Source of the DNA: Desulforapulum autotrophicum
Lineage (GTDB): Bacteria; Desulfobacterota; Desulfobacteria; Desulfobacterales; Desulfolunaceae
Length of the DNA: 43,089 bases
Direction of reading: 5' to 3'
Assembly: GCA_020723285.1 (NCBI GenBank)
Contig: DYJE01000040.1
Location: 1 to 43,089 of the forward strand
This document shows, piece after piece, positions 32,249-40,710 of this stretch; within the stretch, counting starts at the first letter, position 1; every line of letters starts with the position of its first letter. The position numbers and the translations under genes are program-made. The notes under the pieces were generated by a model. The model did not search any database. It was not told the DNA's origin and saw nothing but the letters and a program-made list of their open reading frames with translations.

Positions 32249-34897
32249 TTATCCGGCATCGAGAACAGCCCTCACGCCGGTCACCAGCTCCCGAAGATTG
32301 ACGGGTTTGTTCAGAACGGACTTCAGGCCCATGTGATGAGCCTTTTCCTCTGTCAGGTCGTCGTTGTATCCTGTGCAGAGCATCACCGGAATATCCGGTC
32401 TGACGTCCAGAATCTTCCGGACCAGCTGATCTCCGCTCATATGGGGCATGGACATGTCCGTGATGACCATATCATAAAGGTGGGGAGAGGCGTTGAACTG
32501 TTCCAAGGCCGTCAGAGGGCTGACATGGGCATCCACGGCATAACCGAATTTTTCCAGAATTTCGCGAACCACGTCCACCAGAGCCTTTTCATCGTCGACA
32601 AAAAGAATCCGTTCAGAGCCCATGGGAAGATCGGGCCGCTTACCGTCCTCTTTCCTCGGACATGCATCGAGTGCCGGAAAATAGACAACAAACCGCGTCC
32701 CCTTTCCAATCTCACTTTCAACGACAATTTCCCCGCCATGGTTTTTGACAAGGCCGTGCACCACGGCAAGGCCCATGCCCGTGCCTTTCCCTGTCTGTTT
32801 TGTGGTGAAATACGGCACGAAAATTTTGTCCAGTAGTTCGGGCGAAATACCGTCTCCCGTGTCTTTAATCGAAATACAGACATAGTGGCCCTGTTCAAGA
32901 TCCTGTGACCCGTCGTGGGGATTCCCGTTTTTCATAAACCTGGAAACCCGGATATCCAGGACTCCGCCACGGGACTCCATGGCATGGGCGGCGTTGGTGC
33001 AGAGATTGATCACGATCTGGTGGATCTGGGTGGGATTCGCCATCACCATCGGCAAATCCTCATCCTCTCTGTATCTGATTTCTATGGTGCGGGGAATGGA
33101 TGCCCGTAGAAGGTTCACCGTCTCCTTGACCACAAAGGTGATCTGGTTCGGTTCTTTGATGTCGTCGGACTTGCGGCTGAAATTGAGAAGCTGCTTGACC
33201 ACGTCCTTGGCCCGGTTGCTGGCCGTCATGATTTCATGAAGGTTGTCAAAAGCCGGGCTCGCATCGGGAATCCACTGAACGGCCAGTTCGGCATTGCCCA
33301 GGATGATCCCCAGAATATTGTTGAAATCATGGGCGATGCCTCCGGCCAGCGTCCCGATGGCTTCCATTTTGTGGGAATGCTTGAGCTGTTCTTCAAGGCG
33401 CTTCAGCTCGGTGATATCGATGGTTGTCGACGAGTAGTAAAGGGGGGTATCGTTTTTGTCCGAGATCAGGTTGGAGTTCATCAGAGCCGGAAACATCGTG
33501 CCGTCCTTTTTGACGTGTTCCACCAGTTCCGCCGAATACTTGCCGTGCTCCCTGAGCATACGGTCCAGATCTTTCAGCCGCTCAATCTGATCTTCATGAT
33601 GAAACGAGGTGACATGGCGGCCGATGATCTCTTCGGGATCATAGCCGTGCATGGACGCGAAACATTCATTGGTGTAGATGAGATAACCCTTGGGATCGTA
33701 AATGGACGCCCCGTAATTGGCTTTGTCCGTGATGGTTTTGAACTTGGTCATCTCGTTTTCAACGCGCCGTCTTTCCGTGGTGTCCACAATGATGCACGAA
33801 ATGGTCAGTCCTTCCTCTCCATGAAAAGGTTTGGAGAAAAGCTGAAGCCACTTTTCTTCACCGGCCTTTGTCACAGCCCGGAGTTCCACAGTTTCGCCCA
33901 TCCCTTTCATGTTCGACCGGTATAAAGACATGGCAATGGGGTTGTCGTCAGGATGAAACAGGTCGAGAATTCTTTCTTTTTCAAGGCCCAGCAGTTCTTC
34001 GATGGAATACCCGAGTATCTTTGACAGGCCTTCGTTGGCGAAAATCATGCGCCCCTCGCGGACAATGCTGATTCCGATGATGGCCTGCTCGGCGAAAGTG
34101 CGGAATTTCCTCTCGCTTTTCCTCAGTTCCCCTTCAACCCTGTCCTGCTCGTCGGTGTAGTAGTTGACGGCCTGCCTCAGGTTGTCGATGGTGGCAACCA
34201 CTTCGTCCAGCTCGTCACGCCGTGAACGGGGCAGACTCTTTCTCATCAGCCTCAGAGGCTTGTCGAAAGTCTCAACGTTCACCGAGCGCATGTATCCCGC
34301 AAGATCGATCAAATGGCGGGTCACGAGGTGATGAATGATGAAAAGGATGAACAGCGACACGACAAGCATGCGTATACCCTGGGTTGTCAGAATCAGAACG
34401 GCCCTTTTATACATCCGGTTGTAGACGCCTTTTAAATCCGCTTCCACATACAATGTTCCAAGGGTCTGTTTGCCTTCGCCTTTGGAATAAATCATGGGGT
34501 AGGACCGTGTCTCGATGAGCCGTGAAGCCGATCGCTTGCCCGCCCGGTACATCGCCTGACCACTTTCCCGGATTTCTATGCAGATGATGTCTTTCAAGCC
34601 CAGGGCGTTGTTGAGCTGGATGCGGATCTGTTCTTCGTTCAGTTCCCAGAGGCTGTCCGTGAGATTGAACAGATGGCTTTTCCCGATCTGGTCCAGCTGA
34701 TATTCCACAAAAGCCCTGTCCTGACGGAACTCCACGGTCAACTGAATCCATGTGTCGAAAAGGGTGATCACTGAACTGAAGGCAAGAATGGCCAGCAGCT
34801 GTTTTCTGGCCAGGGGACTTCGAACAGCTTTCCTGAAATTATCGATGTATAGTTTTGTCCTGCCTGCTTTCTCAGACACTCCGCTCTTGTCCGTCAA
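32249..34897 (-). CDS. Hybrid sensor histidine kinase with two PAS domains
   Basis: This 882-residue sensor has TM1 at about 34-53, an extracytoplasmic sensor to about 165 (LWELNEEQIRIQLNNALGL), TM2 at 166-190 and a HAMP-like linker. PAS domains lie near 263-378 and 385-498, with phospho-acceptor His523 in GGIAHDFNNILG. ATPase motifs are NLCTNAAHAM, DTGDGISPELLDKIF and GTGMGLAVVHGLVKNHGG. A receiver follows from 761 with Asp814 in VITDMSMPHMSG. The start is TTG 34897 after AAGGTG, and a GTG further in is possible. There is no partner regulator next to it, so phosphate output may be local or go elsewhere. Confidence 0.92.
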   Translation of the reverse strand: MTDKSGVSEKAGRTKLYIDNFRKAVRSPLARKQLLAILAFSSVITLFDTWIQLTVEFRQDRAFVEYQLDQIGKSHLFNLTDSLWELNEEQIRIQLNNALGLKDIICIEIRESGQAMYRAGKRSASRLIETRSYPMIYSKGEGKQTLGTLYVEADLKGVYNRMYKRAVLILTTQGIRMLVVSLFILFIIHHLVTRHLIDLAGYMRSVNVETFDKPLRLMRKSLPRSRRDELDEVVATIDNLRQAVNYYTDEQDRVEGELRKSERKFRTFAEQAIIGISIVREGRMIFANEGLSKILGYSIEELLGLEKERILDLFHPDDNPIAMSLYRSNMKGMGETVELRAVTKAGEEKWLQLFSKPFHGEEGLTISCIIVDTTERRRVENEMTKFKTITDKANYGASIYDPKGYLIYTNECFASMHGYDPEEIIGRHVTSFHHEDQIERLKDLDRMLREHGKYSAELVEHVKKDGTMFPALMNSNLISDKNDTPLYYSSTTIDITELKRLEEQLKHSHKMEAIGTLAGGIAHDFNNILGIILGNAELAVQWIPDASPAFDNLHEIMTASNRAKDVVKQLLNFSRKSDDIKEPNQITFVVKETVNLLRASIPRTIEIRYREDEDLPMVMANPTQIHQIVINLCTNAAHAMESRGGVLDIRVSRFMKNGNPHDGSQDLEQGHYVCISIKDTGDGISPELLDKIFVPYFTTKQTGKGTGMGLAVVHGLVKNHGGEIVVESEIGKGTRFVVYFPALDACPRKEDGKRPDLPMGSERILFVDDEKALVDVVREILEKFGYAVDAHVSPLTALEQFNASPHLYDMVITDMSMPHMSGDQLVRKILDVRPDIPVMLCTGYNDDLTEEKAHHMGLKSVLNKPVNLRELVTGVRAVLDAG

Positions 34898-35079
34898 ACG
34901 TCACCTTGCCCTGTTCATCGTTCCCGTTGATCCTGCGGTCCTCGCCCCGGATTCGTTCAGCCATTCCTATAAGCCTGACAGGCTTCCAGTTGAAGAATTT
35001 TAAAAGATTAGCCTTTATTTTCTCATACATATCCAAGTTTTACAGGACATGTCAAACAGCTTGTTCATATTTTCTATTC

Positions 35080-35130
35080 TTGACACCGGCTTCCAATCAG
35101 GATATCTATCATTTAGTTGTTTGGCTAAAT
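35080..35130 (+). promoter_or_regulatory. Predicted arsenic-operon promoter and ArsR-type operator
   Basis: TTGACA at 35080-35085 is a perfect -35 box, and a weak -10 candidate (TATCTA) starts 17 bases later at 35103. ATTTAG at 35111-35116 and CTAAAT at 35125-35130 form a perfect inverted pair separated by eight bases, directly downstream and 17 bases before the arsR ATG. The position fits an operator bound by the ArsR repressor encoded next. The assignment is inferred. Confidence 0.6.
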
Positions 35131-35146
35131 ATAAAAAGGAACTGCC

Positions 35147-35557
35147 ATGGACCGCATCATTTCCATCACCAAAGCTCTTGCCGACGGGAACCGCCTGAGA
35201 ATCCTCATGGCGCTTCGTGACCATCCGGAAATCTGCGCGTGTCAGATCACGGAGCTGCTTGGAATCACCGGTGCCACCGTTTCAAGGCATCTTGCGGTGC
35301 TGGCTCACGCCGGGCTTGTCAAAGGAAGAAAAGACGGGCGCTGGATCAATTTCAGCCTGATCCGCACTCCGGACACAGCGGGACTCCTTACCTGGCTTGA
35401 AACCGCCCTTGAGCCTGCACGCCAGATAAAGGACGACAGAGAACGCCTTGACGGCCTTCTCGCCCTGAACCGGGAAGATATCTGCCGGAAACAAAGGGGT
35501 GATTCCTGCTGTCCCCCCCAAAAACCTGTTCAAAACTCACACATGCTGGAGGAATAA
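35147..35557 (+). CDS. arsR: ArsR-family arsenical resistance repressor
   Basis: This 136-residue winged-helix repressor begins ITKALADGNRLRILMALRDH and has GITGATVSRHLAVLAHAGLVKGRKDGRW, the ArsR recognition helix and wing. Cys30 and Cys32 (PEICACQI) sit where classical ArsR has ELCVCDL and would bind As(III). A further Cys pair (GDSCCPP) near the C-terminus may also serve metalloid binding. AAAGGA precedes ATG 35147. arsC begins two bases after its stop, and acr3 follows. Confidence 0.93.
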   Translation: MDRIISITKALADGNRLRILMALRDHPEICACQITELLGITGATVSRHLAVLAHAGLVKGRKDGRWINFSLIRTPDTAGLLTWLETALEPARQIKDDRERLDGLLALNREDICRKQRGDSCCPPQKPVQNSHMLEE

Positions 35558-35559
35558 TC

Positions 35560-35997
35560 ATGAACGATAAAATCCGTATCCTGTTTCTGTGCACCGGCAA
35601 TTCCTGCCGGAGCCAGATGGCTGAAGGCTGGGCCCGCCATTTGAAAAGCGACGTCGCCGATGTCTGGTCAGCCGGAATCGAGACCCATGGCCTCAACCCC
35701 CACGCCGTTGCCGTCATGGCTGAAAAGGGGGTCGATATCTCATCCCACACATCCAAGCTGTTGTCGGATCTTGATGGAATCGGGTTCGATGCCGTGGTGA
35801 CCGTGTGCGACCACGCCCATGAAAGTTGCCCTCTTTTCCCCGGAAAAACGAAAATCGTTCATCAGGGTTTCGAAGACCCTCCCCGTATGGCAAAGGAAAA
35901 ACACAGTGAACAGGAAAAACTGGATTGCTACAGAAAAGTCCGTGATGAGATCAGGGCCTTTGTTGAAAAGCTTCCCGGAATAATCCATCAACAATAA
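35560..35997 (+). CDS. arsC: Thioredoxin-coupled arsenate reductase
   Basis: This 145-residue enzyme of the low-molecular-weight phosphatase fold reduces arsenate to arsenite. The P-loop is [14 protein letters not shown] with Cys11. The redox pair is Cys83 and Cys90 in [12 protein letters not shown], and Asp in GFEDPP is the proton donor. These match the Staphylococcus ArsC set (10, 82, 89), so it should use thioredoxin rather than glutaredoxin. It is complete. GGAGG precedes it, and it lies two bases after arsR and 11 before acr3. Confidence 0.97.
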   Translation: MNDKIRILFLCTGNSCRSQMAEGWARHLKSDVADVWSAGIETHGLNPHAVAVMAEKGVDISSHTSKLLSDLDGIGFDAVVTVCDHAHESCPLFPGKTKIVHQGFEDPPRMAKEKHSEQEKLDCYRKVRDEIRAFVEKLPGIIHQQ

Positions 35998-36008
35998 GGT
36001 TGACAGCC

Positions 36009-37088
36009 ATGAATCAGAAAATATCCTCCCACACAGAAGCGGATAATAACGGCGGCCATGTATCGGGCAAGCTGTCCTTTCTCGACCGTTACCTCACACT
36101 CTGGATCTTCGCAGCCATGGCCGCGGGGATACTCCTCGGCCGGTTCATTCCCGAGACGGTTACATTCATCAACCGCTTCAACGCAGGAACCACCTCCGTT
36201 CCCATCGCTCTGGGTCTGATCCTCATGATGTACCCTCCCCTTGCCAAGGTCCGTTACGAAAACATGGGGCCCGTGTTCAGAAACACCCGGGTCCTCGGCC
36301 TTTCCCTGATCCAGAACTGGTTCATCGGCCCCCTTCTGATGTTCGGCCTGGCTGTCCTTTTTCTTCACGACAAACCCGAATACATGGTGGGACTGATCAT
36401 GATCGGACTGGCCCGGTGCATTGCCATGGTCATCGTATGGAATGATCTGGCCCAAGGCGACACAGAATACTGCGCGGGTCTCGTGGCTTTCAATTCGGTG
36501 TTCCAGGTTTTCCTCTATTCCGTCTACGCCTATGTTTTCCTCACGGTCCTTCCGGGATGGTTCGGGCTTGAAGGCGTTGCCGTTACCATCACGGTGAAGG
36601 ACATCGCAACCAGCGTGTTCATTTACCTTGGAATCCCCTTTATCGCCGGAATCGTCACACGGTATGCTCTGATCCGCATGAAAGGTCAGACCTGGTATCA
36701 TGACGTTTTCATCCCCAAAATCAGCCCTCTCACCCTTTTAGCCCTTCTTTTCACCATCGTGGTGATGTTTTCACTCAAAGGGGACATGATCTTGGAACTG
36801 CCTTTCGATGTATTGAGAATCGCCCTTCCCCTTCTGATCTATTTTGTCCTGATGTTCTTCGTTTCGTTCCACATCTCAAAAAAAGCAGGGGCGACATACG
36901 GCCAGGCCGCGACCCTGTCCTTTACCGCCAGCTCCAACAATTTCGAACTGGCCATTGCCGTGGCTGTGGCCACATTCGGCATTCATCATGGTGCGGCGCT
37001 GGCCGCCGTCATCGGCCCCCTGGTTGAAGTCCCGGTGCTCATCGCTCTGGTCGGTGTGGCGCTCAGGATGAAAAAGAACTATGCGTGA
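36009..37088 (+). CDS. acr3: Arsenite efflux permease Acr3
   Basis: This 359-residue membrane protein of the BASS/ACR3 family has about ten helices. [63 protein letters not shown] (with the conserved Cys) and [18 protein letters not shown] are ACR3 signatures. It exports As(III) produced by ArsC. ATG 36009 was preferred to TTG 36000, and AAGG lies upstream. It ends the operon, converging with the DUF6484 gene after 59 bases. Confidence 0.96.
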   Translation: MNQKISSHTEADNNGGHVSGKLSFLDRYLTLWIFAAMAAGILLGRFIPETVTFINRFNAGTTSVPIALGLILMMYPPLAKVRYENMGPVFRNTRVLGLSLIQNWFIGPLLMFGLAVLFLHDKPEYMVGLIMIGLARCIAMVIVWNDLAQGDTEYCAGLVAFNSVFQVFLYSVYAYVFLTVLPGWFGLEGVAVTITVKDIATSVFIYLGIPFIAGIVTRYALIRMKGQTWYHDVFIPKISPLTLLALLFTIVVMFSLKGDMILELPFDVLRIALPLLIYFVLMFFVSFHISKKAGATYGQAATLSFTASSNNFELAIAVAVATFGIHHGAALAAVIGPLVEVPVLIALVGVALRMKKNYA

Positions 37089-37147
37089 CCGAAAGTAAAG
37101 CCCGGTATCATCGCCTGAAATTACAGAAAAAAACAGCGGCCTGATCG

Positions 37148-37666
37148 TTAATTGATATGAACCGCGCCACCCTGTATGCGGTGATTGCATGTGGCCCGTG
37201 TAAGAATCTCTCTGCCTTTGATGATGATTTGTCCGTCGGATTTCATGTGGATGGACGATTCCCCGCAGCGGATGAGGATTTCTTTGTCAGACGAGAAATC
37301 AAGAACGGCGCCGTCCTTTTCAACCCTTATGCCGGCTTCATGCATCAGTCCGATAATGATGGGTTTTCTCGCGTCGTTGTTTTCAAACATCAGTGCAACA
37401 TCGCGACCGGCATGATTTTCATCCAGCGCCACCGTGGCCCGGCAGGCCAGAGGACGGCCGCTGGAATTCAGGGAAAAGTTTACACAGGGAACGCCCTCCC
37501 CGTTAAACCCCTCGATCCGACCGATCACCAGCCCCTGGATAATGCCTAAACTTTCCGTGCGGCGCGTCACCAGTTCGAGGATATCCGATGTTTCTTCCTT
37601 TTTATGATCAAGACTTTCCGTCGTTTGTGTTTCAATGATTCCACTCGGGCATTCACTGGTCTTCAT
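37148..37666 (-). CDS. DUF6484-type T6SS-associated protein
   Basis: This 172-residue protein starts at ATG 37666, which follows AAGGA. An N-terminal linker precedes GIIQGLVIGRIEGFNGEGVPCVNF, then CRATVALDENHAGRDVALMFEN and PIIIGLMHEA, as in DUF6484 domains found in vgrG islands. The C-terminal part (DKEILIRCGESSIHMKSDGQIIIKG) repeats the strand pattern of VgrG beta-helix tips. It may act in spike assembly or as an adaptor. It slightly overlaps the end of the decayed DUF2169 remnant. The assignment is by pattern and context. Confidence 0.72.
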   Translation of the reverse strand: MKTSECPSGIIETQTTESLDHKKEETSDILELVTRRTESLGIIQGLVIGRIEGFNGEGVPCVNFSLNSSGRPLACRATVALDENHAGRDVALMFENNDARKPIIIGLMHEAGIRVEKDGAVLDFSSDKEILIRCGESSIHMKSDGQIIIKGREILTRATCNHRIQGGAVHIN

Positions 37667-37998
37667 GGCTGTTTTCCTTTTCAAAATGAACGGTTTTCAG
37701 ATACCTGACGTCCGAATCAAAGGAAAGACGGCAGGCGTATGTCAAGGTCAGGCGGTATTCGTCCGGTTCGACCAGACAGGTGTCGATCTCCATGGGGATG
37801 GCCAGGGTTTCCTGCTTTATCCTGGCTTTACACGCGAATCACGGGCAGCATACGTTCACGGGGTGCCGTGATACATTCCCCGTTGCCGTCAAACGCGAAA
37901 CCGGCCTTCACCACAGCCACAAGCATGTTGCGGCCGGATCTGTCTTCTTTAGAACATGTGAATTCTTTATGCGTTTTTGAATTGACCACAGCATGAAT
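37653..37998 (-). pseudogene. Decayed DUF2169 adaptor gene
   Basis: Two fragments remain. From 37998 to 37828, HAVVNSKTHKEFTCSKEDRS and LVAVVKAGFAFDGNGEC match the DUF2169 N-terminus, ending at TAA after PVIRV. From about 37827 to 37653 in another frame, ETLAIPMEIDTCLVEPDEYR then RLSFDSDV match the DUF2169 C-terminus. Functional DUF2169 proteins, adaptors that load PAAR/VgrG cargo, are about 300 residues. Here about 55 plus 57 remain, so a large internal part is gone. The first codon would be ATT. It begins inside the tail of the short gene upstream. Confidence 0.7.
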
Positions 37999-38135
37999 TG
38001 CCGATGTAAGTTTTTTTTATAGTTCTTTGTCTCATCTTTATATTTTGTATATCCATTTTTGATACCCTCCGGCAGTTTATCGGATGATTCAATGCATTTA
38101 ATGGCCGCAAGCCAGTGTGTGTTGAAATTGGGCAT
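37908..38135 (-). pseudogene. Truncated 5' end of unknown T6SS-island gene
   Basis: The reading frame opens with a strong ribosome binding site (AAAGGAG, six bases before ATG 38135) and MPNFNTHWLAAIKCIESSDK. After about residue 43 it runs out of phase over the DUF2169 remnant, so the rest is not native sequence. A poly-A stretch (8 bases, about 38015) lies near the break. I do not recognise the family. Its position after the large membrane protein suggests a lost cargo or immunity gene, but that is inference. Confidence 0.55.
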
Positions 38136-38146
38136 GGGTTTCTCCT

Positions 38147-40066
38147 TTACCAGACGATAGTGTAGTATGCGGGTTTAGAATTTTCATTCAGGTTTTTTTT
38201 CTGCAATACCAGGAACGCCTGACCATGGTCGCCTGTTGCCCGAATATTGATATGATCCTGGGTTGAGGCCATGCCGTGATCATCAAGATAGGTGAAGTAA
38301 TAATCCGCCAGTTTTTGGGTAGTGACGATACCCTCTGAAAGATCATGGATGCTGACCACCAATTCCGGTGCGATAAACGTGTTGACAAGCCATTTTTTAT
38401 ATTCTTCTTTTTTTTTAAATTGACTTTGATCAATAGAATAATTTTCATAATCAAGTGGGCGAAACAAACCTCGCTTTAATGAGTTTTGATAATTCCATTC
38501 AGTATCCTTCACCAGGTCTTCATAGTAACCCGGTAATTTATTTTTAATATCTATTAACGATCTGATTTCAGGAATTTTAACCTTATTTTGTTCGCAATAG
38601 TATTTAATAGAGTCATTCATATAGTCTTGATATTGAGGGATTAATTCATCTTTACAATGTCTCCACTCACTATCCGACAAAAACCGCTCCCCGGCCCACT
38701 CCATCTCCTCAAGACTAACCTCCCGACGACCGGGTTTCCGGCTCTGGATCACCAGAAGATGATCGAGGGTTTGATCGAGGGTCATGATGGTCATGATTTC
38801 ATGTTGGCCAGACAGGGGCTTAATCGTGGTGTAAGCCACAGGCTTTTCGCTTTTGTTTTCACCATGGAGCGACGCATGGTAGTTCCCGTTGGCGTCAATC
38901 ACGTAAAGCGTGTTCTTGTTGTCGATCATGACCGCAGGGAGTCCGTTTATCCTGCCCTGGCCGACAATCACCGTGCTGCTTTTCAAGCCCGTCAGTCTGT
39001 CTGCTTGAAGTTTGTCCAGTTTGACGGATTTAAACCAGTTCACCGGCTTTTCCGGCGTGATGAAATAGAGTTTCTCCTGATCATGGCTGTGGGCGATCAT
39101 CTGATTCGACCGGGGAACAAAATGAAACCTATAATAATTCGGATCAAATCCCTCGGCATAAATTTTTCGCGGCGTGTCCAACGCCTTGCCGGAGGTATCA
39201 TGACGTGACAGATAATACCCGTCCATGCCCTCGAACGTGGTGATCAGGATCAGCTCATCCATGTCCTTTGATTCGGATCCGGAAAGGCAGGCCGCAACGT
39301 CGATGGTCTTCGGCCTTTTGTTGTCGGGAAAACGGGGCGTGATTTCCCTGATCCCCTCGGGATAAACCCGAATGACCCGGTAATCAGGGGTGTTGTGGCA
39401 AAAACGTTTGTCGCTTTCAGAGAAGAAATCCACCGGTTCATACGGGGTGCGATAGCCCACCAGAAGCATCTCATCGTGTTGATCGATGACCGCGTGAAAA
39501 GCCTTCCCTGCCTTGTATTCAAACAGCTGGGGCCGAACATCCGGCGTGTAGCTGAACACCTTTTTTTCACGGCCATACACCTCGACGCCACCCAGACTCC
39601 GGGTGACGATCAGTTCGTCAATCCCGTCGCCATTGACATCTTTCGTGTAAATATCATCGATAAAGTTCAAGGCTCTGACGTCTTTATTTTCCTTAACACC
39701 ATGGGCCTCGTTCTTCAAAGGATACACATCGAACAGGGATCTGAAACGGCCCGCCATACTCTGGTTCGGAGAATACAGGTAATCGATTTTTTGTCTTATA
39801 GCCTCGTTCCCATCATTTTCCACCCTTAAATAAAACACACCTTCCGCTTTGTTAAACTGGTTCCATAAAACAATGGGAATGGGGAAATTCGTGGTTTCCG
39901 ATGTTTCACCTGTTATCGTTTCAGCGTTAACCTTTCCCAGGCGGAGGGCTGTCAATTGATCCATTTTGTCCATTTTTGCACCTGTCTGTGATGTGATAAC
40001 AATAAAAATCATGATCGCCAAACAACAAAGGCCCAAACCCCATCGAATCCATTTATTCTTCAACAA
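38147..40066 (-). CDS. Membrane-anchored FG-GAP-like protein, T6SS cargo candidate
   Basis: This 639-residue protein has one N-terminal hydrophobic helix (about 8-28, WGLGLCCLAIMIFIVITS) and then a large soluble part. Beta-propeller-like features include KDVNGDGIDELIVTRSLG, a calcium-type FG-GAP/VCBS motif, and repeated strands such as DMDELILITTFEGMDGYYLS and LYVIDANGNYHASLHG. The last 200 residues are charged and helical (EEYKKWLVNTFIAPELVVSI). The DNA for that part is clearly more AT-rich than its neighbours. It overlaps the DUF4150 frame by 14 bases, so translation is coupled. It could be an effector, an immunity protein or an accessory protein. No catalytic motif is recognised. Confidence 0.7.
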   Translation of the reverse strand: MLKNKWIRWGLGLCCLAIMIFIVITSQTGAKMDKMDQLTALRLGKVNAETITGETSETTNFPIPIVLWNQFNKAEGVFYLRVENDGNEAIRQKIDYLYSPNQSMAGRFRSLFDVYPLKNEAHGVKENKDVRALNFIDDIYTKDVNGDGIDELIVTRSLGGVEVYGREKKVFSYTPDVRPQLFEYKAGKAFHAVIDQHDEMLLVGYRTPYEPVDFFSESDKRFCHNTPDYRVIRVYPEGIREITPRFPDNKRPKTIDVAACLSGSESKDMDELILITTFEGMDGYYLSRHDTSGKALDTPRKIYAEGFDPNYYRFHFVPRSNQMIAHSHDQEKLYFITPEKPVNWFKSVKLDKLQADRLTGLKSSTVIVGQGRINGLPAVMIDNKNTLYVIDANGNYHASLHGENKSEKPVAYTTIKPLSGQHEIMTIMTLDQTLDHLLVIQSRKPGRREVSLEEMEWAGERFLSDSEWRHCKDELIPQYQDYMNDSIKYYCEQNKVKIPEIRSLIDIKNKLPGYYEDLVKDTEWNYQNSLKRGLFRPLDYENYSIDQSQFKKKEEYKKWLVNTFIAPELVVSIHDLSEGIVTTQKLADYYFTYLDDHGMASTQDHINIRATGDHGQAFLVLQKKNLNENSKPAYYTIVW

Positions 40067-40695
40067 AGCTCACCCCTCCTTCCCGATCAGGAAAAATCAC
40101 CTTCCCGACGCCTGAAATGGTTTTTTTAACGTGGATTTTCCCCTGGCTGTCTGTTTTTCCTTCTTCTTTGGTTCCGTCGGGTTTTTTCAGAATATACCGT
40201 TCATCCGCTATGGGATTTTTCGCGCCGTCCACCAGGGTGACGATCAGCTCATCCATGTCTTCCGGCGTGTAGTGATCCTGAAGAACCACCACAGGCGGCT
40301 GGGTTTCCGCCATGGGCGGCGTGTTCGGGCATCCTCCGATATTGCCCAGCATCGGGTCGCCCAGCCGTGGCACGCATTTTCCTTCAATTTTTACATCAAA
40401 GGAATAGTTGATGAATTCCGCCTTGGGTGACGCCGCTTGCAACACCGCCGCAGGATCCGGCTTCGTCTCCTGCGCTTTTACTGAACACGGAACCTTGAAG
40501 CATCACGGGGTTCCCGTCTATTCGGACGGTCTTGCTGCCTTTGTCCGTATCCGCAGACTTTGCGATATTCGGGTAGGGGACCGGAACCGGTCCGCCGGGA
40601 GCGGGTGTCAAACACACATCCGGTCCAAAGGTGACGATTCCGCCGCTTGTTTTATGAACCACAGTCAAGCCATTCACACACACGGTTGCTGGCAT
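40053..40695 (-). pseudogene. DUF4150 PAAR-like gene split by a frameshift
   Basis: The N-terminal part (40695 to about 40426) is VNGLTVVHKTSGGI, PDVCLTPAPGGPVPVPYPNI and GDEAGSCGGVASGV, the DUF4150 PAAR-like fold that caps the T6SS spike. The continuation AEFINYSFDVKIEGKCVPRL, GDPMLGN and NTPP is one frame over, ending at 40053, followed by an Ig-like tail (NPIADERYILKKPDGT, GKIHVKKT). Removing one base of the GGG at 40425-40427 joins them into about 213 residues. GGAGAA precedes ATG 40695. A real mutation, a phase-variable tract or a sequence error are all possible. Confidence 0.8.
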
Positions 40696-40710
40696 TGGTT
40701 TTCTCCGATG

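Noticed and set aside
37157-37549. Plus-strand open frame opposite the DUF6484-type gene
   Set aside because: The minus-strand protein has the strand repeats of T6SS spike-associated proteins and a ribosome binding site. The plus-strand product has no features.
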